DNA of 64,000 bases, from contig JACJYA010000017.1 in NCBI GenBank assembly GCA_020636315.1, positions 107,098 through 171,097 on the forward strand, written 5' to 3'. This stretch comes from Lewinellaceae bacterium (GTDB taxonomy: Bacteria; Bacteroidota; Bacteroidia; Chitinophagales; Saprospiraceae). The notes under the pieces are model-generated. The model made no database searches, was not told the DNA's origin, and saw nothing but the letters and a program-made list of their open reading frames with translations. A program made the translations under genes and the position numbers. This document shows positions 55,759 through 63,871 of the stretch, in pieces (the stretch's first letter is position 1; the number at the start of each line of letters is the position of its first letter).

Positions 55759-56019
55759 TTAATCACCAGGCTGCTTTCCATCCTGAACAGGTTGTGCCGC
55801 CGCTTCGACCATGGCGATACCGATGCGGTCCTTGCTGCTGCCGCCTGGGTTGAAAAATTCCATTTTTCCCAAAATCAGGGGAAGTAGGCCTTCATTGAGG
55901 CGATTCATTTTTATCAAAGGCGTGTTGCCAATTGTACGCAGAATATTATTGTGATATTTTATGCCTGCGTAATTTGCCGCTTTCGGGACATTACGAGCGA
56001 GAACGATTGTTTCCGTCAT
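55759..56019 (-). pseudogene. Truncated cysteine-synthase-like gene (N-terminal fragment)
   Basis: From ATG 56019 (MTETIVLARNVPK) the sequence reads NNILRTIGNTPLIKMNRLNE, then NPGGSSKDRIGIAMVEAA, close to residues 24-73 of the complete copy at 52219-53241. It then ends in the unrelated AQPVQDGKQPGD and a stop. The PLP Lys is present but the substrate loop and the remaining ~265 residues are missing, so it cannot be active. It is probably the remnant of a tandem duplication or a recombination between copies. A longer in-frame start at 56073 would overlap the GNAT gene. Confidence 0.75.
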
Positions 56020-56035
56020 GATGAAAATTTTGAAA

Positions 56036-56615
56036 TCAGATCGTTGAATGATGGGTAGTGTAAAAGAAGCCATGCTTTTTTATCCATGTGGCTTTCGTAA
56101 GGCGGAACATCACGGCTGTCCTTAAATCTTCTTTCAGTTTACCGATTTCTTCAAGGCCCAGGCTGTGTGTACATTTTTGTGAGGCGTGGTTATCAATGTG
56201 GCGGCGCCCGACTATGGTTTCAGCAAAATTATTTTCAAAAACGGCGTTAATTAAAGTTATGGAGGCTTCTTTGCCGATGCCATTTTTCCAGTAAGCGGGT
56301 TTAATAGCAATTGCTATCTCTATTGTTCCTTGTTTGCAATGTTTGCTGATGATAAAGCCGACAGTTCCTACTAACTCGTCCGTTTCCTTTAAGATGATCC
56401 CCAATTGGTAAAATCATTTTTTTCATAGCGTTCGATTTGGGTATCAATCCACGCTTTTGCCATTTCGTATCGCGTCCTGTTCAGGTCAATTCCAAATATT
56501 TTAGATTTGGGTTGTTCTCATAAAAATCCATCCAGCTGACTATATCGTTATAGGTCAACTTTCTAAAAAAGAATCGTGGTGAACTAAGGCCATAGTAATA
56601 TTTAGTCAAGTACAT
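56036..56615 (-). pseudogene. GNAT (RimJ/RimL-like) acetyltransferase with two frameshifts
   Basis: ATG 56615 overlaps the stop of the ATP-grasp gene by 14 bp and opens MYLTKYYYGLSSPRFFFRKL and NDIVSWMDFYENNPNLKY. The frame slips near TTTGG (about 56495). In another frame it continues GIDLNRTRYEMAKAWIDTQI and ERYEKNDFTNWG, slips again at GGGG (about 56403), and continues in the third frame with IILKETDELVGTVGF … IEIAIAIKPAYWKNGIGKEA (the acetyl-CoA site) to the stop at 56036. Two single-base losses in homopolymers explain everything. The intact protein of about 193 residues would N-acetylate a small molecule or protein terminus. Confidence 0.75.
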
Positions 56616-57738
56616 GAGAAATCTCTTTTATCAAGGAGGTTTGTTTTGAAACGGCGCTGTTGACGATCCTGCTTTTGACGACTATGCCGCTATTCATTGT
56701 GAAAAGATTGCGTTTCCGGATGATATCGGGGGCTTCTGCCTCATATTGCAAAAGCGCATGGCAGACAACGGTGTAGATAAACCCTTCAAAGACCTGCATT
56801 GGCGTATAGCCAGGGAAACAGGTTAAGCATTGCTTCACCATCACCGCTTCCGGAAAACAGAGGGCCGGCAGGCCATTGACGTCGAAAAAGCGCAGGACGC
56901 CGTTTTTGTCCAGCCGCCCGTCGATGCGGGTGATACTCTGAATGTCCAGCGCCGCAGCAATGGCAGGGATGTGCGTTTTCAGTTGATCCAGGATGGCCGT
57001 ATCCGTAATGTATGGCTGCATCTTATCCTCATCATCCCAGGGGCGCAGTCGTTCCTTCCGGCTGAGGATATTGGTTTTGCCGGCAGCGCTTTTGACGATG
57101 TAGGCAGTAGGCAGAAGCATCACCTCTTCGCCCAGTTGCAGAAAGCCGCAGGTAATGTCGTCGCTGGGCAGGAATGTTTCGATGATGACGTTGCTCTGTG
57201 GAAAGTCTGTTAAGATCTGAACGGCATATTCCCTGGCTTGCCACAGATTCCGGGCCATGCAGACCCCGACGCTGCCTGATTCAGCTGTGGGCTTCAACAC
57301 CACCGGAAAGGATTCGATGTTCTGCGAGATCAGGCTGTAAATGTCACCGATGTTCTCCCGGGTAATGACGGTAAATTCGGGGATGGGCAGGCCGTTGCTC
57401 CGAAGCAGGGCCTGGCAGGCGTCTTTTTCCAGAACCGTGCGAAGGGTGCTGGCATTAGAGCCCAGGTAGGGCAGTTGCCGGGCTTCGATGTAATCGTTCA
57501 GCCAGGCAGTTTTACCATCTCCGGCATCGACGTAATAGGCATTCGGCCACAGCAAGGTGCCGGGTGGAACTTTATCCAATACTTTTTCCAGCTGAAGAAC
57601 GCTTTCCACTTCAGTGGTTTCCACTTCCATGCCTGCTTTGCGCAAGACATTGACAACGATCTGCAATTCTTCCGGGCTGGTGAGCCATCCATTGCGCCAG
57701 TGGCCTCGGCTGTTGATAAATAATATTTTCATGGTCAA
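56602..57738 (-). CDS. ATP-grasp ligase (D-Ala-D-Ala-ligase-like)
   Basis: 378 residues. YLGSNASTLRTVLEKDACQA, FPVVLKPTAESGSVGV (glycine-rich loop over ATP), NVIIETFL and the metal-binding end TRIDGRLDKNGVLRFFDVNG then LPAL follow the ATP-grasp fold of D-alanine-D-alanine-ligase-type carboxylate-amine ligases. The fold activates a carboxylate as acyl phosphate. It overlaps the carrier-like gene upstream by 4 bp and the GNAT gene downstream by 14 bp, so the three are translationally coupled. In butirosin biosynthesis an ATP-grasp enzyme (BtrJ) loads glutamate on a carrier protein (BtrI) and a PLP decarboxylase (BtrK) acts on it. The gene set here is reminiscent of that, by inference only. Confidence 0.82.
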   Translation of the reverse strand: MTMKILFINSRGHWRNGWLTSPEELQIVVNVLRKAGMEVETTEVESVLQLEKVLDKVPPGTLLWPNAYYVDAGDGKTAWLNDYIEARQLPYLGSNASTLRTVLEKDACQALLRSNGLPIPEFTVITRENIGDIYSLISQNIESFPVVLKPTAESGSVGVCMARNLWQAREYAVQILTDFPQSNVIIETFLPSDDITCGFLQLGEEVMLLPTAYIVKSAAGKTNILSRKERLRPWDDEDKMQPYITDTAILDQLKTHIPAIAAALDIQSITRIDGRLDKNGVLRFFDVNGLPALCFPEAVMVKQCLTCFPGYTPMQVFEGFIYTVVCHALLQYEAEAPDIIRKRNLFTMNSGIVVKSRIVNSAVSKQTSLIKEISHVLD

Positions 57739-58004
57739 TTGTTTTTAAGTGTGTGATTGGCCACCAGCTCCAAAAGGTCGGCCGGTGTGTGAAAAGCCGT
57801 GCAAATATTTTCCAGCAAGGGTATTTCCTCTTGAAATTCCTTCCGCAGCAACTGCTCCAGGAACACCAGGTTGCCCAGGATCTTAAACTGCTCATCCAGT
57901 TCCTCCAAAGGCCGGTCCCAGTCAAAAACATCAGGGCGGATGTCAAAATGCTCCGTGAAAATGGAGCGGATGAGGGCCGCTTTTTGATCCTGTGATGGAG
58001 CCAT
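57735..58004 (-). CDS. Acyl-carrier-protein-like small protein lacking the phosphopantetheine serine
   Basis: 89 residues. The pattern IRSIFTEHFDIRPDVFDWDR, PLEEL, LEQLLRKEFQEEIPLLENIC, TAFHTPADLLELV is that of a four-helix carrier protein, with the usual 'Tv.DLv.lv' end. At the place of the DSL motif it reads LGNLVFLEQLL: the attachment serine is Asn. Either the alignment here is misleading, the carrier is degenerate, or the protein works without a phosphopantetheine arm. It is first in the operon, overlapping the ATP-grasp gene by 4 bp. Confidence 0.7.
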   Translation of the reverse strand: MAPSQDQKAALIRSIFTEHFDIRPDVFDWDRPLEELDEQFKILGNLVFLEQLLRKEFQEEIPLLENICTAFHTPADLLELVANHTLKNN

Positions 58005-58068
58005 GGTGAAGAATGGTTAAAAAGGATTGGAAGATTAATCCTGGCAGAAGAAGGCGCTTTGTGGTGTC

Positions 58069-58103
58069 AAATGGAAGGCACTCGGGAAGTGCCTTCCATT
58101 TTA
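58069..58103. terminator. Strong hairpin, terminator between operons
   Basis: AAATGGAAGGCAC (58069-58081) is perfectly complementary to 58089-58101 with a 7-nt loop. It lies between the FISUMP gene stop (58169) and the carrier-like gene start (58004). T-runs are short on both strands, so it may act as a terminator with weak tails. Confidence 0.6.
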
Positions 58104-58168
58104 TCTGGCCAGGGGCTTTTTTTATTGACACACTTGCACTTTGGCTCTTCTCCGGAAGATAACCCGGA

Positions 58169-59011
58169 TTATTCCTGGAGAAATGAGTGGTATTGTGGGA
58201 TGGCATCAGTTGCTATCTGCCGTGGGGTAGCGCCTTGATTAACTAAATCCTGAAAGACACTATCCGGTATTATATAACCCCTGAAACCGAGACAATCTTT
58301 AAGGCCGCCCCATTCATCTTCTGGATACGACTTAACCTGTTCATCAGGACCACCTATCCAATCGTCACAAGACAGTACACTATTTATAACCTCTTGCTTA
58401 TCAGTAACAAGTCGAATTGAGCACAGATCATAATCATCAGTTGCCTGGACAAAATGAAATCTATGTCCATGGTTGGGGATGGATATTTGATAAACATCGG
58501 CAAAAGGCGCACCCGACGACGTACTACACCACCATCTTGTTTCCTGGCCTTTCCAATAATATTCTTCCCAAAATTCTTTATAAAAACCTCCAGCTGGAAG
58601 GGCGTTAAATCCATAGTTATCGGTGCCGTTATTATTATCGTCCCAACCGCTTGTGGATTTCAAAGCAGCTTCGATATCGCCTGAATGTCCGTCATTACTG
58701 ATATAGTTTTCTAACGCTTCCCAATCCCCCTTACTTGGCAACCTCCATCCGGCTAATATACCATAATCTTTAGCCTGCTTCCAGGTATAAAGGAAGCCGT
58801 AGGTATGCCTGTTATTGATATCATTTTCATAAACCGTGCCGGAGATTGCAGAGTTTAAGTTTTTACCCAGCCAATATTGATTGCCAATCTTTACAACCGG
58901 GTAGATCTGGCCATCAAAAGGATCTTCAATTGAGGAAGTTTGTTGAGCTTTCAATTCAGCAAATACTGCGGCCAACATGAAAACACCCGCCATTAACATC
59001 GTTTTTTTCAT
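58169..59011 (-). CDS. Secreted FISUMP-domain protein
   Basis: 280 residues with a signal peptide (MLMAGVFMLAAVFAELKAQ). DPFDGQIYPVVKIGNQYWLG, NLNSAISG, TYGFLYTWKQAK, WRLPSKGDWEALENYI, ALKSTSGWDDNNNGTDNYGF, NALPAGGFYKE and WWCSTSSG are the blocks of the Fibrobacter succinogenes major paralogous (FISUMP) domain, common in secreted Bacteroidota proteins. After about residue 208 a ~70-residue tail (LSCDDWIGGPDEQVKSYPED … DCLGFRGYIIPDSVFQD) does not belong to the usual domain. There is no T9SS sorting domain. Function is unknown. Confidence 0.85.
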   Translation of the reverse strand: MKKTMLMAGVFMLAAVFAELKAQQTSSIEDPFDGQIYPVVKIGNQYWLGKNLNSAISGTVYENDINNRHTYGFLYTWKQAKDYGILAGWRLPSKGDWEALENYISNDGHSGDIEAALKSTSGWDDNNNGTDNYGFNALPAGGFYKEFWEEYYWKGQETRWWCSTSSGAPFADVYQISIPNHGHRFHFVQATDDYDLCSIRLVTDKQEVINSVLSCDDWIGGPDEQVKSYPEDEWGGLKDCLGFRGYIIPDSVFQDLVNQGATPRQIATDAIPQYHSFLQE

Positions 59012-59160
59012 CGTTGAATGTTGATTAGTTAATTAATAATATCTTATTGTTGAGAAATAGTCATCCTTCCGATATTGCAAAGATGGAGCAAGAAACAAAA
59101 GGACGCTTTGCCTGCTGTGCCAATGATTTGACCTCTCGTCTCAGCTATATTTTTTAAAAA

Positions 59161-61764
59161 TCAGGGACGCCCAGTATATAAAACCGAGCGTAGGCATTTG
59201 GTATCCTGTGTCAAATGGTTGACTTCCCATGTAGCAATAATAGATTGGAAATACTTAATCAGGTACTTCATTTCGGTAGGCGCTTTTCCATAAGCTTTTT
59301 GAAAGCGCGCGAAAAGCGCTGATGGAGGAAAAGCCCGTTTGGTAAGCAATTTCAGAAATGTTGAATTTGCCCTCCGGATCAACTCCAGCGCCGTGCTCAG
59401 GCGGATAGCGCGCACCAATTCGCTGATGGATTGATCGGTGAGGGCTTTCAGCTTGCGGTGCAGGCTGGAGCGGCTCAACCCGAAATGCCGGCCGATGTGA
59501 TCGCCGTCGAGATTAGGCTCGTCGAGGTGTTCCAGGATATGGGTGCGGAGGTTGGAAATAAATTCGTCTTCTTGTTGATAAGTTTCATCCCCGGCGGCCG
59601 GAGGGCCGTTCTGGTAGCGCTGCTGCAGCAGGCGGCGGAGCTCGATGAGCTTCTCGATGCGCAGGGCCAGTTCCTGTGGGCTGAACGGCTTGGTGAGGTA
59701 GGCGTCAGCGCCCCGCCGCAAACCCTCCAGGCGGCTTTCCAGGGAGGCTCTGGCCGTCAGCAGTATCAACGGTATGTGTGAAGTGCCGATATGGCCCCGG
59801 ATGGCTTTCACCACCTCAAAACCATTCTTTTTCGGCATCATCACATCCGAAATGATCAGGTCGGGGACCAGGGCCCGGGCTTTTTCGATTCCCTCTTCTC
59901 CATCTGCGGCTTCCGTAATGTTGTACTGGGAAGTATCAATGCAATAGCGAATGTATTCCCGCATTTCGGCATTATCTTCAATGAGGAGCAGCTCCAGCTT
60001 TGGCTGGTCACTGAAAACGGAAACCGGAGCGGCGGGGACAGATGTTTCTGCTTCAACCATCGGGAGGATGGCTGGCTCCGGCGCGGGTTCGGCAGCAACC
60101 AAAGGCTGGGGCTGCTCCCCTCCCAGAACGGGCAGATAAACCTCAAAGGTGGCGCCCTTGCCCACCTCGCTCGACACCCGGATCTCGCCGCCCTGCAACT
60201 CCACCAGTTCTTTGACCAGGGCTAGGCCAATGCCCGTGCCGCCCTGGGCGCGGGTCGAGGAGCTATCCGCCTGATAGAACCGGTCAAATATCTGCGAAAG
60301 CTGCTCTTTTTCAATGCCGATGCCGGAGTCTTTTACATCCAATCGGATAAAATCCTGCCGGCCTTTCCGGATCTTCATCAGGCTGGCCTGGATGGACTGC
60401 CCGGCAGCGGTGAATTTGATGGCGTTGGAAAGCAGGTTGTAAAGGATCTTATCCCACTTCTCTTTATCAAAATGCGTTTCCCAATGATCTAAAGGCGTAA
60501 TGAAATTCAACCGTTGTTCCTTTTTTTTGGCCAAAGCCTGAAAACGGCTGACTATCTCCCCGGTGTAGGTAATGATATCTCCCAGGGCTGCTTCGGTTTT
60601 CATGTGCCCGCCTTCGATCTTCGAGAGGTCGAGCATTTGGTTGATGAGCGTCAGCAGATGGCGCGCATTTTTCAAAATCCCCCCTATTCTCCTCCTGAAG
60701 ATCGAGGGTAAGGCTGTGTCGGCAACGACCTGCTCCAGCGGGCCGATGATGAGGGTCAGGGGGGTGCGGAATTCATGAGTGATGTTGGAAAAAAACCGGG
60801 TTTTGGCCTTGTCCAGGGCCTTTAGCTCTTCGGCCTGCTGCCGGATGGTCAGCGTGCGTTTTTGCACTTCACTTTCCAGGCGCACCCGGTCTCTCTTTAG
60901 TTTGGCCACCCGCCATCTCACCGCTCCTATGGCCGTTGCGATGATGAAGGTGGATAATAGAACGAGAAACGTCCATTGCAAATAAAAGGGCTTTCTCACA
61001 TATACCGGGACGGTAAGTATTGCGTTGGACCATGCGCCCGCCGCGCCCCGCCCTTTTATTTTGATCACATACCGGCCGTAGGGTGGATTAATAATGGAAA
61101 TTTTGTTTTCGCTGATATATACCCACTGATCCTGATAGCCTTCAATCTGGTAGGCATACTGGTTATCCGCCGAACTTTCATAATCCAACAGGCTGACTTC
61201 CAGCTCCAGGATGCGGGCGCCGGGATCCAAGCGGATGACATTGGCCGCCCGAAAGTCTTCGGCCTTATCCAAAAACTCTTCGGCATTTTCGGTTAATACC
61301 CGCACCTTAGCAAGGTAGAGCGGAATATTTTCTTTCTGCTCTCCGATCACGTCTTTAGGGTGGAATTGCGTTATACCGTTCAGCCCGCCGAAGTACAAGG
61401 TGCCGTCTTCGGCCTGAAAATGAGCAAAAGTGTTAAATTCCTCGTGAGCAATCCCATTTTGAGGTAAATAGGCCCGGGTGTCCTGCGAATTTTTGTCAAA
61501 ACGCATCAACCCGTAATTGCTGGGCAGCCATAGGTTTTCATAATCGTCTTCATAAACGGCATAGATCGTATTGTCGGATAAGCCATTTTCGCGGGTGAAC
61601 TGCCGGAAAGTATTCTTCTGCCGGTCCCAGCGGATTAGTCCGCCGCCTTTGGACGCCAGCCAGAAAACACCTTTGGCATCTTCATAGAGGTGGTTAATGT
61701 TGTCGTTGGGCAGGCCATCAGCAGTGGAATAATGAGCCCGTATGGTTTCTGTCCGGCTGTCCAT
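59161..61764 (-). CDS. Hybrid two-component regulator, C-terminal part (kinase, receiver, AraC-type HTH)
   Basis: 867 residues belonging with the N-terminal part at 62132-63289. They contain the last propeller blades (YSTADGLPNDNINHLYEDAK), a Y_Y_Y domain (about 170-260), one membrane helix (LQWTFLVLLSTFIIATAIGA), HisKA with the phospho-His in NITHEFRTPLTLIIGP (about 329), HATPase (NLLSNAIKFT; DSGIGIEKEQLSQIFDRFY), a receiver domain (LLIEDNAEMREY, phospho-Asp in LIISDVMMPKK, about 639) and an AraC-type HTH (FGLSRSSLHRKLKAL). The second HTH helix is locally misframed: the DNA reads EGKFNISEIAYQTGFSSISA in another frame, which three single-base losses at 59290-59360 explain. ATG 61764 is internal to the real gene. 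Such regulators usually control polysaccharide-use or surface-protein genes. Confidence 0.88.
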   Translation of the reverse strand: MDSRTETIRAHYSTADGLPNDNINHLYEDAKGVFWLASKGGGLIRWDRQKNTFRQFTRENGLSDNTIYAVYEDDYENLWLPSNYGLMRFDKNSQDTRAYLPQNGIAHEEFNTFAHFQAEDGTLYFGGLNGITQFHPKDVIGEQKENIPLYLAKVRVLTENAEEFLDKAEDFRAANVIRLDPGARILELEVSLLDYESSADNQYAYQIEGYQDQWVYISENKISIINPPYGRYVIKIKGRGAAGAWSNAILTVPVYVRKPFYLQWTFLVLLSTFIIATAIGAVRWRVAKLKRDRVRLESEVQKRTLTIRQQAEELKALDKAKTRFFSNITHEFRTPLTLIIGPLEQVVADTALPSIFRRRIGGILKNARHLLTLINQMLDLSKIEGGHMKTEAALGDIITYTGEIVSRFQALAKKKEQRLNFITPLDHWETHFDKEKWDKILYNLLSNAIKFTAAGQSIQASLMKIRKGRQDFIRLDVKDSGIGIEKEQLSQIFDRFYQADSSSTRAQGGTGIGLALVKELVELQGGEIRVSSEVGKGATFEVYLPVLGGEQPQPLVAAEPAPEPAILPMVEAETSVPAAPVSVFSDQPKLELLLIEDNAEMREYIRYCIDTSQYNITEAADGEEGIEKARALVPDLIISDVMMPKKNGFEVVKAIRGHIGTSHIPLILLTARASLESRLEGLRRGADAYLTKPFSPQELALRIEKLIELRRLLQQRYQNGPPAAGDETYQQEDEFISNLRTHILEHLDEPNLDGDHIGRHFGLSRSSLHRKLKALTDQSISELVRAIRLSTALELIRRANSTFLKLLTKRAFPPSALFARFQKAYGKAPTEMKYLIKYFQSIIATWEVNHLTQDTKCLRSVLYTGRP

Positions 61765-62131
61765 CAGAAAAAGGCCTTACTGGACGCGATCCATATCCCT
61801 CTTCATTCTGATAAAAATGCCGGATGAAGGTATTTTGGGAAGAGATGGGAAGTTGAACAGAGATCAACTCTTTGCTTTTTCATCCAGATAAGTACAGCCC
61901 GTCCGTTGTTCCAATCCAAAGCTTTCCAGTGGCTGGATTTTCGAATACCTTAAACAACCTTTTTCCCTCTTCATAAAAATCATATTCTACCCATCTGTTC
62001 TGACCAGGGATATATTCCATCAATATGGCGCCATCGGTGCCCGCCAGAAGGTGGTAGTCCTTCTTCTCACAAAAGAGGCGGTAAGCGGTTCGTATGGAAT
62101 GGTGGTAAGCGCCTCTTTGCCCGTGAGGTTT
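61765..62131 (-). pseudogene. Middle of the hybrid two-component gene, broken by frameshifts
   Basis: Translating the minus strand in shifting frames gives continuous propeller sequence: IGGYRQNVYENLTGKEALTT, then HSIRTAYRLFCEKKDYHLLA, GTDGAILMEYIPGQNRWVEY, NPATGKLWIGTTDGLYL, ELISVQLPISSQNTFIRHFY, then EEG(I)WIASSKGLFLMDSRTE. At least four single-base losses are needed, including one at AAGGCC where AAGGGCC would be in frame. No independent gene lies here. Confidence 0.75.
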
Positions 62132-63289
62132 TCATAAACATTTTGACGGTACCCGCCGATCAAAGCCATTCTCATCGCGCAGAATGCCCCGGATGCTGTT
62201 CCCGTATACCGCCTTAAAAGGATTTTGTTTCTGGCTGACCCTGGTCAGGCCATTGTCACTGGTGATCCACAGCAGGTTCTGGCGGTCCAGAAAAGCTCCG
62301 TTGTAAAATTTCTGGCCTTTTGCTTTGCCTTTGGTTTTTTGAACAGGATAGTTCATCAGCTGGTTTCCGGCGTGATCCTGAACGACAATGGCCTCGGGAG
62401 TAGCAAAACAAATATAGTCTTCGTGAACCTGAAATAAACCGGCAATTTCTTCCGGCGAGAAATCATGCAGGTGTAAAGAGTCCAACTGTCCGTTTTGCAG
62501 CACCCAGTAATTCGGCTGAAATTCAAAAAGGCGCGTTTCGACAATAATTTCCGGGCGGGTGGCCATGATCTGAAATAAACCTTGCTCCTCTACGTGGATA
62601 CTATCCAACAGTTGCCCGTTTTTCACTCTGATCATCGACCGGGCATGCAATAGCCAGTAACTGCTGTCAGGCATCGCTTCACATATCACAAAATTCCTGA
62701 TCTCGCCAGGTATGTGATAGACCTCCTTAAATGCCCCATTGTATTTGTAAACGATTCCCTGGCGGGTGGAAATAAAGAGGTCTGGGCTATTGATCCTGGA
62801 CTGGCTGATATAAATAACATCCTCAGAAGAAAACAATCCATGGGAAAATGTCTCAAGATCGTAAATGGTATCCTGCCGGGTATTGATAATGCCACTCTGG
62901 TTAGGACTGTCAACCCCTTTCATTTCACAGTACCATAAGTTATTGTCTTTGTCGGCCGCCAAAAAGACGCCGCTGGTTTCCGGGATCTTTAAGAAAGAGG
63001 CATTGTACGTTTTGAAATGATAGCCGTCATAACGACTGATGGCGCCTGGCGTGCTGATCCAGATGAATCCGTCCTGGTCCTGAGCTATGGCAAAGGTTCG
63101 ACGGTCCGGCAGGCCATCTTCCACATTTATTTCCCGGACGTCAAAGAGGTAACGTTGAGAAAAAAGAGGGGAAAGGGAAGCGCTTAAACAGGCCAGGACA
63201 AGTAGCATCCTGTAAAAGAATAGCCTGCCTCTTCCTTTTAGGGGATAGTCAACAGGGTACTTTTGTGCGGGAGGGCCGGGAGTTAGCAT
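62132..63289 (-). CDS. Hybrid two-component regulator, N-terminal propeller part
   Basis: 385 residues. A signal peptide (MLLVLACLSASLSPLFSQ; the internal ATG 63208 is the better start) is followed by two-component-regulator propeller repeats: INVEDGLPDRRTFAIAQDQD, GFIWISTPGAISRYDGYHFK, NLWYCEMKG and LLWITSDNGLTRVS. The frame ends abnormally in DRRVPSKCL. The rest of the propeller and the kinase follow in other frames and at 59161-61764. The N-terminal propeller is the periplasmic sensor; its ligand is probably a glycan breakdown product. Confidence 0.82.
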   Translation of the reverse strand: MLTPGPPAQKYPVDYPLKGRGRLFFYRMLLVLACLSASLSPLFSQRYLFDVREINVEDGLPDRRTFAIAQDQDGFIWISTPGAISRYDGYHFKTYNASFLKIPETSGVFLAADKDNNLWYCEMKGVDSPNQSGIINTRQDTIYDLETFSHGLFSSEDVIYISQSRINSPDLFISTRQGIVYKYNGAFKEVYHIPGEIRNFVICEAMPDSSYWLLHARSMIRVKNGQLLDSIHVEEQGLFQIMATRPEIIVETRLFEFQPNYWVLQNGQLDSLHLHDFSPEEIAGLFQVHEDYICFATPEAIVVQDHAGNQLMNYPVQKTKGKAKGQKFYNGAFLDRQNLLWITSDNGLTRVSQKQNPFKAVYGNSIRGILRDENGFDRRVPSKCL

Positions 63290-63418
63290 TGTACCTATAG
63301 GTTAAGGCTGTTCTTCTTATGCGCGCCTGATCCTCAAATTTAAAAAAAATCCATAATTCGATTCTCATTTGGAAAGGCCAAAAGAAAATCACTTATTTTA
63401 CAGGTAGCTTCCGATACA

Positions 63419-63871
63419 ATGGAAAGAAAACAATACCTCCGCAAAGAAATAATGCCCCTACTGTCAGAAACAGGATGGCGGGAAGGGTGGCATATCCGGC
63501 ACGGCGAAGTTTCTGAAAGCCCGGGCCACCCAATGAAGCCTGTGCTGATCCTGCAGCACCGCCCTCACGCCCCGATGGGCATTCTGGTTTCCGATAGTGA
63601 TGACAATCACCTGAGGGCTGCTGCTCTTTATGCCGGGCAACTCAACCTGCCCTTTGTTCTTGCGACCCGGGCTAATGGCTTCCGGCAATTCCAGGTGCGG
63701 GAAGGGAAACTAAGTTGTCGGACGGACTGGTTGGATTGGAACGCTTTCCCCACCCCTGAAGAACTGTGGCGACAGGCTGAAGCCTGGGCTTTTCATAAAA
63801 ATCCGAAGGCAACTCCGCAGGGTGGAGAAACGGCCTGCCCCAATAACATGGGGTTACCCTTCAATCCATAA
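63419..63871 (+). CDS. Small protein resembling the HsdR N-terminal nuclease domain
   Basis: 150 residues. LRKEIMPLLSETGWREGW, LRAAALYAGQLNLPFVLATRANGF and the end FPTPEELWRQ follow the order of the type I restriction enzyme R N-terminal domain (HSDR_N: 'AGW', 'A..YA..l..pF..aTNG', 'fPtPeEL'). The catalytic ExK-type strand appears as LILQHRP, so the nuclease centre is altered (QxR). No helicase or other restriction subunits follow in the remaining 129 bp. It is either a solitary degenerate domain or a small protein of unknown function. Confidence 0.5.
   Translation: MERKQYLRKEIMPLLSETGWREGWHIRHGEVSESPGHPMKPVLILQHRPHAPMGILVSDSDDNHLRAAALYAGQLNLPFVLATRANGFRQFQVREGKLSCRTDWLDWNAFPTPEELWRQAEAWAFHKNPKATPQGGETACPNNMGLPFNP

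Noticed and set aside
57943..58206. 87-codon minus-strand ORF upstream of the carrier-like gene
   Set aside because: It overlaps the carrier-like gene in another frame and spans the terminator hairpin at 58069.
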